A stretch of DNA of 64,000 nt from Flavobacterium marginilacus. GTDB lineage: Bacteria; Bacteroidota; Bacteroidia; Flavobacteriales; Flavobacteriaceae. The DNA is taken from contig NZ_CP113975.1 of assembly GCF_026870155.1 (NCBI RefSeq), positions 3,348,001 through 3,412,000 of the forward strand, written 5' to 3'. A program made the position numbers and the translations under genes. The notes below the pieces were generated by a model. That model saw only the letters and a list, made by a program, of their open reading frames with translations. It was not told where the DNA came from and ran no database searches. Shown piece after piece: positions 1 through 15,000 of the stretch. Each line of letters starts with the position of its first letter. The stretch's first letter is position 1.

Positions 1-3000
1 ACATTAATAATCTTTAATGAACCGTTTATTCCGTCTGCTCTTGCAATATCATCATCATTTCTGGCTTCTATTCCGAATTGAGGTTTTGCATTACAACCCG
101 ATGTTGCTGATGGATAATTTACTGTTACTGATTGCGTAGGATTTAAGGTGAACTGCATCGTTACCCCTGGTCTTGTCAACTCAAATCCGTCAGTACCTTC
201 TAACCATTGCCCGTTTACTAAAATCCATCCTGGCCAGTCAATCGGATTATTGTTCGTGTCCACTACAGCACCAGGCCACAATACATTACCGCTTAAGGGC
301 ATATTAGTTTGTGTGGCTACAATATTATTAGCGCTGTCTATCCAGTTTATTGTCAGCAATTCTGTTGGTGTAAAATTATCAGCAGTTACATTATATGAAA
401 CATACGGAGCATTTTTTGCACAATAACTCTCTGCGTTTATAGTCATTGTTGGAGCTGTAACTTTAACTACTACCAAAGCTGATTTACAATTTCCTGAATT
501 CGCTTTTTCACAGACTTCATAAGTTAAAGTGTAAGTTCCTGCAGGAGTATTTGGAGCTAATTCAACTATGCCATCTGATCTTAGCGTTAATTTATTATCT
601 GGATCTGGAGTTAATACATTTATATTAACATTAGTAATCAATAATGGACTATTATCTAAAGTATCATTGTTTAAAACATTTACTACCTGGACAACCTTAT
701 TGATACCTACAACTGGACCGATTTCATCTTTTGTTACAACAAGATTTCTTTTTATAACTGGAATTTTTACAGTTGCTGGTGTCGCATCTACAGCTCCATT
801 ATTATCCGTTACTGTAAAACTGAACGAATCATCTCCTGAAAATACTCCGCTTGGATCATAAGTCAACAACAATGCTTCTGCAGGTGTTACTATTTGATTA
901 GCTGTTAATGGAACTCCGTTTAATGCTAACACTCCATTAGATGGTAATGTCAATACAATATAATTTACTATCGTTCCATCTGTATCTGTTGCTGTTAAAG
1001 CATTAATTGCTGTTGCACCCGCACTTGAAGGAATCCCATTATTAGTATGATCATTTGCTATTGGCAGATTATTTCCAACAGGAATTGTAATTATAGCTGG
1101 TGCAGAATTTGCTCCAGAATTATCCGTTGCAGTAAAAGTAAACGCATCATTTCCTGTAAATAATCCGCTTGGATCATAAGTAAGGCGTGCACTTTCTGAT
1201 GTTGTTAATACTTGCCCAACTAGTATTGATGTTCCGTTTAAAGCCAGAATTCCGTTTGATGGAAGCGTTACAATAGTATAGCTAGTGATTGTTCCATCAA
1301 CATCTGTTGCAGAAAGCGGGTTAATTGATGTCGCATTAGCAATTGATGGAATACTTCTATTTGTATCGTTGTTGGCAACCGGCGCATCATTTACCGGGGT
1401 AATGGTGATGCTGGCTGTTGTGGTATTGCCGTCTGCTGTTCCGTCATTTACTTTATAGGTAAAACTGTCTGCTGTCGTTTCGCTTCCATTATGTGTGTAG
1501 GTAAAAGTTCCGTTAGCATTTAAAGTCAACGTTCCATTGGCTGGTCCTGAAACTAAAATCGCTGTCAGCGTATCTCCTTCGGCATCAGTATCGTTTACCA
1601 GTACACCTGTGGCTGCTGGAACAGTAAGCGTGCCGCCTTCGGCTGCTGAGTAGCTGTCAGGGTTAGCCACTGGCGCATCATTTACCGGGCTAATGGTGAT
1701 GCTGGCCGTGGTGGTATTGCCGTCTGCTGTTCCGTCGTTTACTTTATAAGTAAAACTGTCTGCTGTCGTTTCGCTTCCGTTATGCGTGTAGCTGAAAGTT
1801 CCGTTAGCGTTTAAAGTCAATGTTCCATTGGCTGGTCCTGAAACTAAAATCGCTGTCAGCGTATCTCCTTCGGCATCAGTATCGTTTACCAGTACACCTG
1901 TGGCTGCTGGAACAGTAAGCGTGCCGCCTTCGGCTGCTGAGTAGCTGTCAGGGTTAGCCACTGGCGCATCATTTACCGGGCTAATGGTGATGCTTGCTGT
2001 TGTGGTATTGCCGTCTGCTGTTCCGTCGTTTACTTTATAGGTAAAACTGTCTGCTGTCGTTTCGCTTCCGTTATGCGTGTAGCTGAAAGTTCCGTTGGCG
2101 TTTAAAGTCAATGTTCCGTTTGCTGGTCCTGAAACTAAAATCGCTGTCAGCGTATCTCCTTCGGCATCGGTATCGTTTACCAGTACGCCTGTTAAAGCTG
2201 GAACAGTAAGTGTGCCGCCTTCGGCTACTGAGTAGCTGTCAGGGTTAGCCACTGGCGCATCATTTACCGGGCTAATGGTGATGCTTGCTGTTGTGGTATT
2301 GCCGTCTGCTGTTCCGTCGTTTACTTTATAGGTAAAACTGTCTGCTGTCGTTTCGCTTCCGTTATGTGTGTAGCTGAAAGTTCCGTTGGCGTTTAAAGTC
2401 AACGTTCCATTGGCTGGTCCTGAAACTAAAATCGCTGTCAAGGTATTTCCTTCGGCATCGGTATCGTTTACCAGTACGCCTGTCAAAGCAGGAACAGTAA
2501 GCGTGCCGCCTTCGGCTACTGAGTAGCTGTCAGGGTTAGCCACCGGCGCATCATTTACCGGGGTAATGGTGATGCTTGCTGTGGTGGTATTGCCGTCTGC
2601 TGTTCCGTCGTTTACTTTATAGGTAAAACTGTCTGCTGTCGTTTCGCTTCCGTTATGTACGTAGGTGAAAGTTCCGTTAGCGTTTAAAGTCAACGTTCCA
2701 TTGGCTGGAGCAGAAACTAAAATCGCTGTCAGCGTATCTCCTTCGGCATCGGTATCGTTTACCAGTACGCCTGTGGCTGCCGGAACAGTAAGTGTGCCGC
2801 CTTCGGCTACTGAGTAGCTGTCAGGGTTAGCCGCCGGCGCATCATTTACTGGGGTAATGGTGATGCTGGCCGTGGTGGTATTGCCGTCTGCTGTTCCGTC
2901 GTTTACTTTATAGGTAAAACTGTCTGCTGTCGTTTCGCTTGCGTTATGAACATACGTAAAAGTTCCGTTGGCGTTTAAAGTCAATGTTCCATTGGCTGGT

Positions 3001-6000
3001 CCTGAAACTAAAATCGCTGTCAAGGTATTTCCTTCGGCATCGGTATCGTTTACCAGTACGCCTGTCAAAGCAGGAACAGTAAGCGTGCCGCCTTCGGCTA
3101 CTGAGTAGCTGTCAGGGTTAGCCACCGGCGCATCATTTACCGGGGTAATGGTGATGCTTGCCGTGGTGGTATTGCCGTCTGATGTTCCGTCGTTTACTTT
3201 ATAGGTAAAACTGTCTGCTGTCGTTTCGCTTCCGTTATGTGTGTAGCTGAAAGTTCCGTTGGCGTTTAAAGTCAATGTTCCATTGGCTGGTCCTGAAACT
3301 AAAATCGCTGTCAGCGTATCTCCTTCGGCATCGGTATCGTTTACCAGTACGCCTGTTAAAGCTGGAACAGTAAGTGTGCCGCCTTCGGCTACTGAGTAGC
3401 TGTCAGGGTTAGCCACTGGCGCATCATTTACCGGGCTAATGGTGATGCTTGCTGTTGTGGTATTGCCGTCTGCTGTTCCGTCGTTTACTTTATAGGTAAA
3501 ACTGTCTGCTGTCGTTTCGCTTCCGTTATGTGTGTAGCTGAAAGTTCCGTTGGCGTTTAAAGTCAACGTTCCATTGGCTGGAGCAGAAACTAAAATCGCT
3601 GTCAGCGTATCTCCTTCGGCATCGGTATCGTTTACCAGTACGCTTGTGGCTGCCGGAACAGTAAGTGTGCCGCCTTCGGCTACTGAGTAGCTGTCAGGGT
3701 TAGCCACTGGCGCATCATTTACCGGGCTAATGGTGATGCTTGCTGTTGTGGTATTGCCGTCTGCTGTTCCGTCGTTTACTTTATAGGTAAAACTGTCTGC
3801 TGTCGTTTCGCTTCCGTTATGTGTGTAGCTGAAAGTTCCGTTGGCGTTTAAAGTCAACGTTCCATTGGCTGGAGCAGAAACTAAAATCGCTGTCAGCGTA
3901 TCTCCTTCGGCATCGGTATCGTTTACCAGTACGCTTGTGGCTGCCGGAACAGTAAGTGTGCCGCCTTCGGCTACTGAGTAGCTGTCAGGGTTAGCCACCG
4001 GCGCATCATTTACCGGGCTAATGGTGATGCTTGCTGTTGTGGTATTGCCGTCTGCTGTTCCGTCGTTTACTTTATAGGTAAAACTGTCTGCTGTCGTTTC
4101 GCTTGCGTTATGAACATACGTAAAAGTTCCGTTGGCGTTTAAAGTCAATGTTCCATTGGCTGGTCCTGAAACTAAAATCGCTGTCAAGGTATTTCCTTCG
4201 GCATCGGTATCGTTTACCAGTACGCCTGTCAAAGCAGGAACAGTAAGCGTGCCGCCTTCGGCTACTGAGTAGCTGTCAGGGTTAGCCACCGGCGCATCAT
4301 TTACCGGGGTAATGGTGATGCTTGCCGTGGTGGTATTGCCGTCTGCTGTTCCGTCGTTTACTTTATAGGTAAAACTGTCTGCTGTCGTTTCGCTTCCGTT
4401 ATGTGTGTAGCTGAAAGTTCCGTTGGCGTTTAAAGTCAATGTTCCATTGGCTGGAGCAGAAACTAAAATCGCTGTCAGCGTATCTCCTTCGGCATCGGTA
4501 TCGTTTACCAGTACGCCTGTTAAAGCTGGAACAGTAAGTGTGCCGCCTTCGGCTGCTGAGTAGCTGTCAGGGTTAGCCACTGGCGCATCATTTACCGGGC
4601 TAATGGTGATGCTTGCTGTTGTGGTATTGCCGTCTGCTGTTCCGTCGTTTACTTTATAGGTAAAACTGTCTGCTGTCGTTTCGCTTCCGTTATGCGTGTA
4701 GGTAAAAGTTCCGTTGGCGTTTAAAGTCAATGTTCCGTTCGCTGGTCCTGAAACTAAAATCGCTGTCAGCGTATTTCCTTCAGCATCGGTATCGTTTACC
4801 AGTACGCTTGTGGCTGCTGGAACAGTAAGTGTGCCGCCTTCGGCTGCTGAGTAGCTGTCAGGGTTAGCCACTGGCGCATCATTTACTGGGGTAATAATGA
4901 TGCTTGCCGTGGTGGTATTGCCGTCTGCTGTTCCGTCGTTTACTTTATAGGTAAAACTGTCTGCTGTCGTTTCGCTTCCGTTATGTACGTAGCTGAAAGT
5001 TCCATTGGCGTTTAAAGTCAATGTTCCGTTTGCTGGTCCTGAAACTAAAATCGCTGTCAGCGTATCTCCTTCGGCATCGGTATCGTTTACCAGTACGCCT
5101 GTTAAAGCTGGAACAGTAAGCGTGCCGCCTTCGGCTACTGAGTAGCTGTCAGGGTTAGCCACCGGCGCATCATTTACTGGGGTAATGGTGATGCTGGCCG
5201 TGGTGGTATTGCCGTCTGATGTTCCGTCATTTACTTTATAAGTAAAACTGTCTGCTGTCGTTTCGCTTCCGTTATGTGTGTAGGTAAAAGTTCCGTTGGC
5301 GTTTAAAGTCAATGTTCCGTTCGCTGGTCCTGAAACTAAAATCGCTGTCAGCGTATTTCCTTCAGCATCGGTATCGTTTACCAGTACGCTTGTGGCTGCT
5401 GGAACAGTAAGTGTGCCGCCTTCGGCTGCTGAGTAGCTGTCAGGGTTAGCCACTGGCGCATCATTTACTGGGGTAATAATGATGCTTGCCGTGGTGGTAT
5501 TGCCGTCTGCTGTTCCGTCGTTTACTTTATAGGTAAAACTGTCTGCTGTCGTTTCGCTTCCGTTATGTACGTAGCTGAAAGTTCCATTGGCGTTTAAAGT
5601 CAATGTTCCGTTTGCTGGTCCTGAAACTAAAATCGCTGTCAGCGTATCTCCTTCGGCATCGGTATCGTTTACCAGTACGCCTGTTAAAGCTGGAACAGTA
5701 AGCGTGCCGCCTTCGGCTGCTGAGTAGCTGTCAGGGTTAGCCACCGGCGCATCATTTACTGGGGTAATGGTGATGCTGGCTGTTGTGGTATTGCCGTCTG
5801 CTGTTCCGTCGTTTACTTTATAGGTAAAACTGTCTGCTGTCGTTTCGCTTCCGTTATGTACGTAGGTGAAAGTTCCGTTAGCGTTTAAAGTCAACGTTCC
5901 ATTGGCTGGTCCTGAAACTAAAATCGCTGTCAGGGTATCTCCTTCGGCATCGGTATCGTTTACCAGTACGCTTGTGGCTGCAGGAACAGTAAGCGTGCCG

Positions 6001-9000
6001 CCTTCGGCTGCTGAGTAGCTGTCAGGGTTAGCCGCCGGCGCATCATTTACCGGGCTAATGGTGATGCTGGCTGTTGTGGTATTGCCATCTGCTGTTCCGT
6101 CGTTTACTTTATAGGTAAAACTGTCTGCTGTCGTTTCGCTTCCGTTATGTGTGTAGCTGAAAGTTCCATTGGCGTTTAAAGTCAATGTTCCATTGGCTGG
6201 TCCTGAAACTAAAATCGCTGTCAAGGTATTTCCTTCGGCATCGGTATCGTTTACCAGTACGCCTGTCAAAGCAGGAACAGTAAGCGTGCCGCCTTCGGCT
6301 ACTGAGTAGCTGTCAGGGTTAGCCACCGGCGCATCATTTACTGGGGTAATGGTGATGCTGGCCGTGGTGGTATTGCCGTCTGCTGTTCCGTCATTTACTT
6401 TATAAGTAAAACTGTCTGCTGTCGTTTCGCTTCCGTTATGTGTGTAGCTGAAAGTTCCGTTAGCGTTTAAAGTCAACGTTCCATTGGCTGGAGCAGAAAC
6501 TAAAATCGCTGTCAGCGTATCTCCTTCGGCATCGGTATCGTTTACCAGTACGCTTGTGGCTGCCGGAACAGTAAGTGTGCCGCCTTCGGCTGCTGAGTAG
6601 CTGTCAGGGTTAGCCACCGGCGCATCATTTACCGGGGTAATGGTGATGCTTGCTGTTGTGGTATTGCCGTCTGCTGTTCCGTCGTTTACTTTATAGGTAA
6701 AACTGTCTGCTGTCGTTTCGCTTCCGTTATGCGTGTAGCTGAAAGTTCCGTTAGCGTTTAAAGTCAATGTTCCATTGGCTGGTCCTGAAACTAAAATCGC
6801 TGTCAGCGTATCTCCTTCGGCATCGGTATCGTTTACCAGTACGCTTGTGGCTGCTGGAACAGTAAGTGTGCCGCCTTCGGCTGCTGAGTAGCTGTCAGGG
6901 TTAGCAGCCGGCGCATCATTTACCGGGCTAATGGTGATGCTTGCTGTTGTGGTATTGCCGTCTGCTGTTCCGTCGTTTACTTTATAGGTAAAACTGTCTG
7001 CTGTCGTTTCGCTTCCGTTATGCGTGTAGCTGAAAGTTCCATTGGCGTTTAAAGTCAATGTTCCGTTTGCTGGTCCTGAAACTAAAATCGCTGTCAAGGT
7101 ATCTCCTTCGGCATCGGTATCGTTTACCAGTACGCTTGTGGCTGCAGGAACAGTAAGCGTGCCGCCTTCGGCTACTGAGTAGCTGTCAGGGTTAGCCGCC
7201 GGCCCATCATTTACCGGGGTAATGGTGATGCTGGCCGTGGTGGTATTGCCGTCTGCTGTTCCGTCATTTACTTTATAGGTAAAACTGTCTGCTGTCGTTT
7301 CGCTTCCGTTATGCGTGTAGCTGAAAGTTCCGTTGGCGTTTAAAGTCAACGTTCCATTGGCTGGAGCAGAAACTAAAATCGCTGTCAGCGTATCTCCTTC
7401 GGCATCAGTATCGTTTACCAGTACACCTGTGGCTGCTGGAACAGTAAGCGTGCCGCCTTCGGCTGCTGAGTAGCTGTCAGGGTTAGCAGCCGGCGCATCA
7501 TTTACCGGGGTAATGGTGATGCTTGCTGTTGTGGTATTGCCGTCTGCTGTTCCGTCGTTTACTTTATAGGTAAAACTGTCTGCTGTCGTTTCGCTTGCGT
7601 TATGAACATACGTAAAAGTTCCGTTGGCGTTTAAAGTCAATGTTCCATTGGCTGGTCCTGAAACTAAAATCGCTGTCAGCGTATCTCCTTCGGCATCAGT
7701 ATCGTTTACCAGTACGCTTGTGGCTGCTGGAACAGTAAGCGTGCCGCCTTCGGCTACTGAGTAGCTGTCAGGGTTAGCCACTGGCGCATCATTTACCGGG
7801 CTAATGGTGATGCTTGCCGTGGTGGTATTGCCATCTGCTGTTCCGTCGTTTACTTTATAGGTAAAACTGTCTGCTGTCGTTTCGCTTCCGTTATGTGTGT
7901 AGCTGAAAGTTCCATTGGCGTTTAAAGTCAATGTTCCATTGGCTGGTCCTGAAACTAAAATCGCTGTCAGCGTATTTCCTTCAGCATCGGTATCGTTTAC
8001 CAGTACGCCTGTCAAAGCAGGAACAGTAAGCGTGCCGCCTTCGGCTACTGAGTAGCTGTCAGGGTTAGCCACCGGCGCATCATTTACCGGGGTAATGGTG
8101 ATGCTTGCCGTGGTGGTATTGCCGTCTGATGTTCCGTCGTTTACTTTATAGGTAAAACTGTCTGCTGTCGTTTCGCTTCCGTTATGTGTGTAGGTGAAAG
8201 TTCCGTTGGCGTTTAAAGTCAATGTTCCATTGGCTGGAGCAGAAACTAAAATCGCTGTCAGCGTATCTCCTTCGGCATCGGTATCGTTTACCAGTACGCC
8301 TGTTAAAGCTGGAACAGTAAGTGTGCCGCCTTCGGCTGCTGAGTAGCTGTCAGGGTTAGCCACTGGCGCATCATTTACCGGGCTAATGGTGATGCTTGCT
8401 GTGGTGGTATTGCCGTCTGCTGTTCCGTCGTTTACTTTATAGGTAAAACTGTCTGCTGTCGTTTCGCTTCCGTTATGCGTGTAGCTGAAAGTTCCATTGG
8501 CGTTTAAAGTCAATGTTCCATTGGCTGGTCCTGAAACTAAAATCGCTGTCAGCGTATTTCCTTCAGCATCGGTATCGTTTACCAGTACGCTTGTGGCTGC
8601 TGGAACAGTAAGTGTGCCGCCTTCGGCTGCTGAGTAGCTGTCAGGGTTAGCCACCGGCGCATCATTTACCGGGCTAATGGTGATGCTTGCCGTGGTGGTA
8701 TTGCCGTCTGCTGTTCCGTCGTTTACTTTATAGGTAAAACTGTCTGCTGTCGTTTCGCTTCCGTTATGTGTGTAGCTGAAAGTTCCGTTAGCGTTTAAAG
8801 TCAACGTTCCGTTTGTTGGAGCAGAAACTAAAATCGCTGTCAAGGTATCTCCTTCGGCATCGGTATCGTTTACCAGTACGCTTGTGGCTGCAGGAACAGT
8901 AAGCGTGCCGCCTTCGGCTACTGAGTAGCTGTCAGGGTTAGCCACCGGCGCATCATTTACTGGGGTAATGGTGATGCTGGCTGTTGTGGTATTGCCGTCT

Positions 9001-12000
9001 GCTGTTCCGTCGTTTACTTTATAGGTAAAACTGTCTGCTGTCGTTTCGCTTCCGTTATGTACGTAGGTGAAAGTTCCGTTGGCGTTTAAAGTCAATGTTC
9101 CGTTCGCTGGTCCTGAAACTAAAATCGCTGTCAGCGTATTTCCTTCAGCATCGGTATCGTTTACCAGTACGCTTGTGGCTGCTGGAACAGTAAGTGTGCC
9201 GCCTTCGGCTGCTGAGTAGCTGTCAGGGTTAGCCACTGGCGCATCATTTACTGGGGTAATAATGATGCTTGCCGTGGTGGTATTGCCGTCTGCTGTTCCG
9301 TCGTTTACTTTATAGGTAAAACTGTCTGCTGTCGTTTCGCTTCCGTTATGTACGTAGCTGAAAGTTCCATTGGCGTTTAAAGTCAATGTTCCGTTTGCTG
9401 GTCCTGAAACTAAAATCGCTGTCAGCGTATCTCCTTCGGCATCGGTATCGTTTACCAGTACGCCTGTTAAAGCTGGAACAGTAAGCGTGCCGCCTTCGGC
9501 TACTGAGTAGCTGTCAGGGTTAGCCACCGGCGCATCATTTACTGGGGTAATGGTGATGCTGGCTGTTGTGGTATTGCCGTCTGCTGTTCCGTCGTTTACT
9601 TTATAGGTAAAACTGTCTGCTGTCGTTTCGCTTCCGTTATGTACGTAGGTGAAAGTTCCGTTAGCGTTTAAAGTCAACGTTCCATTGGCTGGTCCTGAAA
9701 CTAAAATCGCTGTCAGGGTATCTCCTTCGGCATCGGTATCGTTTACCAGTACGCTTGTGGCTGCAGGAACAGTAAGCGTGCCGCCTTCGGCTGCTGAGTA
9801 GCTGTCAGGGTTAGCCGCCGGCGCATCATTTACCGGGCTAATGGTGATGCTGGCTGTTGTGGTATTGCCATCTGCTGTTCCGTCGTTTACTTTATAGGTA
9901 AAACTGTCTGCTGTCGTTTCGCTTCCGTTATGTGTGTAGCTGAAAGTTCCATTGGCGTTTAAAGTCAATGTTCCATTGGCTGGTCCTGAAACTAAAATCG
10001 CTGTCAAGGTATTTCCTTCGGCATCGGTATCGTTTACCAGTACGCCTGTCAAAGCAGGAACAGTAAGCGTGCCGCCTTCGGCTACTGAGTAGCTGTCAGG
10101 GTTAGCCACCGGCGCATCATTTACTGGGGTAATGGTGATGCTGGCCGTGGTGGTATTGCCGTCTGCTGTTCCGTCGTTTACTTTATAGGTAAAACTGTCT
10201 GCTGTCGTTTCGCTTCCGTTATGTACGTAGGTGAAAGTTCCGTTAGCGTTTAAAGTCAACGTTCCATTGGCTGGAGCAGAAACTAAAATCGCTGTCAGCG
10301 TATCTCCTTCGGCATCGGTATCGTTTACCAGTACGCTTGTGGCTGCCGGAACAGTAAGCGTGCCGCCTTCGGCTGCTGAGTAGCTGTCAGGGTTAGCAGC
10401 CGGCGCATCATTTACCGGGGTAATGGTGATGCTGGCCGTGGTGGTATTGCCGTCTGCTGTTCCGTCGTTTACTTTATAGGTAAAACTGTCTGCTGTCGTT
10501 TCGCTTCCGTTATGCGTGTAGCTGAAAGTTCCGTTAGCGTTTAAAGTCAATGTTCCATTGGCTGGTCCTGAAACTAAAATCGCTGTCAGCGTATCTCCTT
10601 CGGCATCGGTATCGTTTACCAGTACGCTTGTGGCTGCTGGAACAGTAAGCGTGCCGCCTTCGGCTGCTGAGTAGCTGTCAGGGTTAGCAGCCGGCGCATC
10701 ATTTACCGGGCTAATGGTGATGCTTGCTGTTGTGGTATTGCCGTCTGCTGTTCCGTCGTTTACTTTATAGGTAAAACTGTCTGCTGTCGTTTCGCTTCCG
10801 TTATGCGTGTAGCTGAAAGTTCCGTTAGCATTTAAAGTCAACGTTCCATTGGCTGGTCCTGAAACTAAAATCGCTGTCAAGGTATCTCCTTCGGCATCGG
10901 TATCGTTTACCAGTACGCTTGTGGCTGCAGGAACAGTAAGCGTGCCGCCTTCGGCTGCTGAGTAGCTGTCAGGGTTAGCAGCCGGCGCATCATTTACCGG
11001 GCTAATGGTGATGCTTGCTGTTGTGGTATTGCCGTCTGCTGTTCCGTCGTTTACTTTATAGGTAAAACTGTCTGCTGTCGTTTCGCTTCCGTTATGCGTG
11101 TAGCTGAAAGTTCCATTGGCGTTTAAAGTCAATGTTCCGTTTGCTGGTCCTGAAACTAAAATCGCTGTCAGCGTATCTCCTTCGGCATCAGTATCGTTTA
11201 CCAGTACACCTGTGGCTGCTGGAACAGTAAGCGTGCCGCCTTCGGCTGCTGAGTAGCTGTCAGGGTTAGCAGCCGGCGCATCATTTACCGGGGTAATGGT
11301 GATGCTTGCTGTTGTGGTATTGCCGTCTGCTGTTCCGTCGTTTACTTTATAGGTAAAACTGTCTGCTGTCGTTTCGCTTGCGTTATGAACATACGTAAAA
11401 GTTCCGTTGGCGTTTAAAGTCAATGTTCCATTGGCTGGTCCTGAAACTAAAATCGCTGTCAGCGTATCTCCTTCGGCATCAGTATCGTTTACCAGTACGC
11501 TTGTGGCTGCTGGAACAGTAAGCGTGCCGCCTTCGGCTGCTGAGTAGCTGTCAGGGTTAGCCACTGGCGCATCATTTACCGGGCTAATGGTGATGCTTGC
11601 CGTGGTGGTATTGCCATCTGCTGTTCCGTCGTTTACTTTATAGGTAAAACTGTCTGCTGTCGTTTCGCTTCCGTTATGTGTGTAGCTGAAAGTTCCATTG
11701 GCGTTTAAAGTCAATGTTCCATTGGCTGGTCCTGAAACTAAAATCGCTGTCAGCGTATTTCCTTCAGCATCGGTATCGTTTACCAGTACGCCTGTTAAAG
11801 CTGGAACAGTAAGCGTGCCGCCTTCGGCTACTGAGTAGCTGTCAGGGTTAGCCACCGGCGCATCATTTACCGGGCTAATGGTGATGCTTGCCGTGGTGGT
11901 ATTGCCGTCTGATGTTCCGTCGTTTACTTTATAGGTAAAACTGTCTGCTGTCGTTTCGCTTCCGTTATGTGTGTAGGTGAAAGTTCCGTTAGCGTTTAAA

Positions 12001-15000
12001 GTCAACGTTCCATTGGCTGGAGCAGAAACTAAAATCGCTGTCAGCGTATCTCCTTCGGCATCGGTATCGTTTACCAGTACGCCTGTTAAAGCTGGAACAG
12101 TAAGTGTGCCGCCTTCGGCTGCTGAGTAGCTGTCAGGGTTAGCCACTGGCGCATCATTTACTGGGGTAATAATGATGCTGGCTGTGGTGGTATTGCCGTC
12201 TGCTGTTCCGTCGTTTACTTTATAGGTAAAACTGTCTGCTGTCGTTTCGCTTCCGTTATGCGTGTAGCTGAAAGTTCCATTGGCGTTTAAAGTCAATGTT
12301 CCATTGGCTGGTCCTGAAACTAAAATCGCTGTCAGCGTATTTCCTTCAGCATCGGTATCGTTTACCAGTACGCTTGTGGCTGCTGGAACAGTAAGTGTGC
12401 CGCCTTCGGCTGCTGAGTAGCTGTCAGGGTTAGCCACCGGCGCATCATTTACCGGGCTAATGGTGATGCTTGCCGTGGTGGTATTGCCGTCTGCTGTTCC
12501 GTCGTTTACTTTATAGGTAAAACTGTCTGCTGTCGTTTCGCTTCCGTTATGTGTGTAGCTGAAAGTTCCGTTAGCGTTTAAAGTCAACGTTCCGTTTGTT
12601 GGAGCAGAAACTAAAATCGCTGTCAAGGTATCTCCTTCGGCATCGGTATCGTTTACCAGTACGCTTGTGGCTGCAGGAACAGTAAGCGTGCCGCCTTCGG
12701 CTGCTGAGTAGCTGTCAGGGTTAGCCACTGGCGCATCATTTACTGGGGTAATGGTGATGCTGGCCGTGGTGGTATTGCCGTCTGATGTTCCGTCATTTAC
12801 TTTATAAGTAAAACTGTCTGCTGTCGTTTCGCTTCCGTTATGTGTGTAGGTAAAAGTTCCGTTGGCGTTTAAAGTCAATGTTCCGTTCGCTGGTCCTGAA
12901 ACTAAAATCGCTGTCAGCGTATTTCCTTCAGCATCGGTATCGTTTACCAGTACGCTTGTGGCTGCTGGAACAGTAAGTGTGCCGCCTTCGGCTGCTGAGT
13001 AGCTGTCAGGGTTAGCCACTGGCGCATCATTTACTGGGGTAATAATGATGCTTGCCGTGGTGGTATTGCCGTCTGCTGTTCCGTCGTTTACTTTATAGGT
13101 AAAACTGTCTGCTGTCGTTTCGCTTCCGTTATGTACGTAGCTGAAAGTTCCATTGGCGTTTAAAGTCAATGTTCCGTTTGCTGGTCCTGAAACTAAAATC
13201 GCTGTCAGCGTATCTCCTTCGGCATCGGTATCGTTTACCAGTACGCTTGTTAAAGCTGGAACAGTAAGCGTGCCGCCTTCGGCTACTGAGTAGCTGTCAG
13301 GGTTAGCCACCGGCGCATCATTTACTGGGGTAATGGTGATGCTGGCTGTTGTGGTATTGCCGTCTGCTGTTCCGTCGTTTACTTTATAGGTAAAACTGTC
13401 TGCTGTCGTTTCGCTTCCGTTATGTACGTAGGTGAAAGTTCCGTTAGCGTTTAAAGTCAACGTTCCATTGGCTGGTCCTGAAACTAAAATCGCTGTCAGG
13501 GTATCTCCTTCGGCATCGGTATCGTTTACCAGTACGCTTGTGGCTGCAGGAACAGTAAGCGTGCCGCCTTCGGCTGCTGAGTAGCTGTCAGGGTTAGCCG
13601 CCGGCGCATCATTTACCGGGCTAATGGTGATGCTGGCTGTTGTGGTATTGCCATCTGCTGTTCCGTCGTTTACTTTATAGGTAAAACTGTCTGCTGTCGT
13701 TTCGCTTCCGTTATGTGTGTAGCTGAAAGTTCCATTGGCGTTTAAAGTCAATGTTCCATTGGCTGGTCCTGAAACTAAAATCGCTGTCAAGGTATTTCCT
13801 TCGGCATCGGTATCGTTTACCAGTACGCCTGTCAAAGCAGGAACAGTAAGCGTGCCGCCTTCGGCTACTGAGTAGCTGTCAGGGTTAGCCACCGGCGCAT
13901 CATTTACTGGGGTAATGGTGATGCTGGCCGTGGTGGTATTGCCGTCTGCTGTTCCGTCATTTACTTTATAAGTAAAACTGTCTGCTGTCGTTTCGCTTCC
14001 GTTATGTGTGTAGCTGAAAGTTCCGTTAGCGTTTAAAGTCAATGTTCCGTTCGCTGGTCCTGAAACTAAAATCGCTGTCAGCGTATCTCCTTCGGCATCA
14101 GTATCGTTTACCAGTACGCTTGTGGCTGCTGGAACAGTAAGCGTGCCGCCTTCGGCTGCTGAGTAGCTGTCAGGGTTAGCAGCCGGCGCATCATTTACCG
14201 GGCTAATGGTGATGCTGGCCGTGGTGGTATTGCCGTCTGCTGTTCCGTCGTTTACTTTATAGGTAAAACTGTCTGCTGTCGTTTCGCTTCCGTTATGCGT
14301 GTAGCTGAAAGTTCCGTTAGCGTTTAAAGTCAATGTTCCGTTCGCTGGTCCTGAAACTAAAATCGCTGTCAGCGTATCTCCTTCGGCATCAGTATCGTTT
14401 ACCAGTACACCTGTGGCTGCTGGAACAGTAAGCGTGCCGCCTTCGGCTGCTGAGTAGCTGTCAGGGTTAGCAGCCGGCGCATCATTTACCGGGCTAATGG
14501 TGATGCTTGCTGTTGTGGTATTGCCGTCTGCTGTTCCGTCGTTTACTTTATAGGTAAAACTGTCTGCTGTCGTTTCGCTTCCGTTATGCGTGTAGCTGAA
14601 AGTTCCATTGGCGTTTAAAGTCAATGTTCCGTTTGCTGGTCCTGAAACTAAAATCGCTGTCAGCGTATCTCCTTCGGCATCAGTATCGTTTACCAGTACA
14701 CCTGTGGCTGCTGGAACAGTAAGCGTGCCGCCTTCGGCTGCTGAGTAGCTGTCAGGGTTAGCAGCCGGCGCATCATTTACCGGGCTAATGGTGATGCTTG
14801 CTGTTGTGGTATTGCCGTCTGCTGTTCCGTCGTTTACTTTATAGGTAAAACTGTCTGCTGTCGTTTCGCTTCCGTTATGCGTGTAGCTGAAAGTTCCATT
14901 GGCGTTTAAAGTCAATGTTCCGTTTGCTGGTCCTGAAACTAAAATCGCTGTCAGCGTATCTCCTTCGGCATCGGTATCGTTTACCAGTACGCTTGTGGCT

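Noticed and set aside
148..861. Plus-strand open frames at 148-426 and 568-861
   Set aside because: They are antisense to the adhesin frame, which reads through without a stop, and show no family features.
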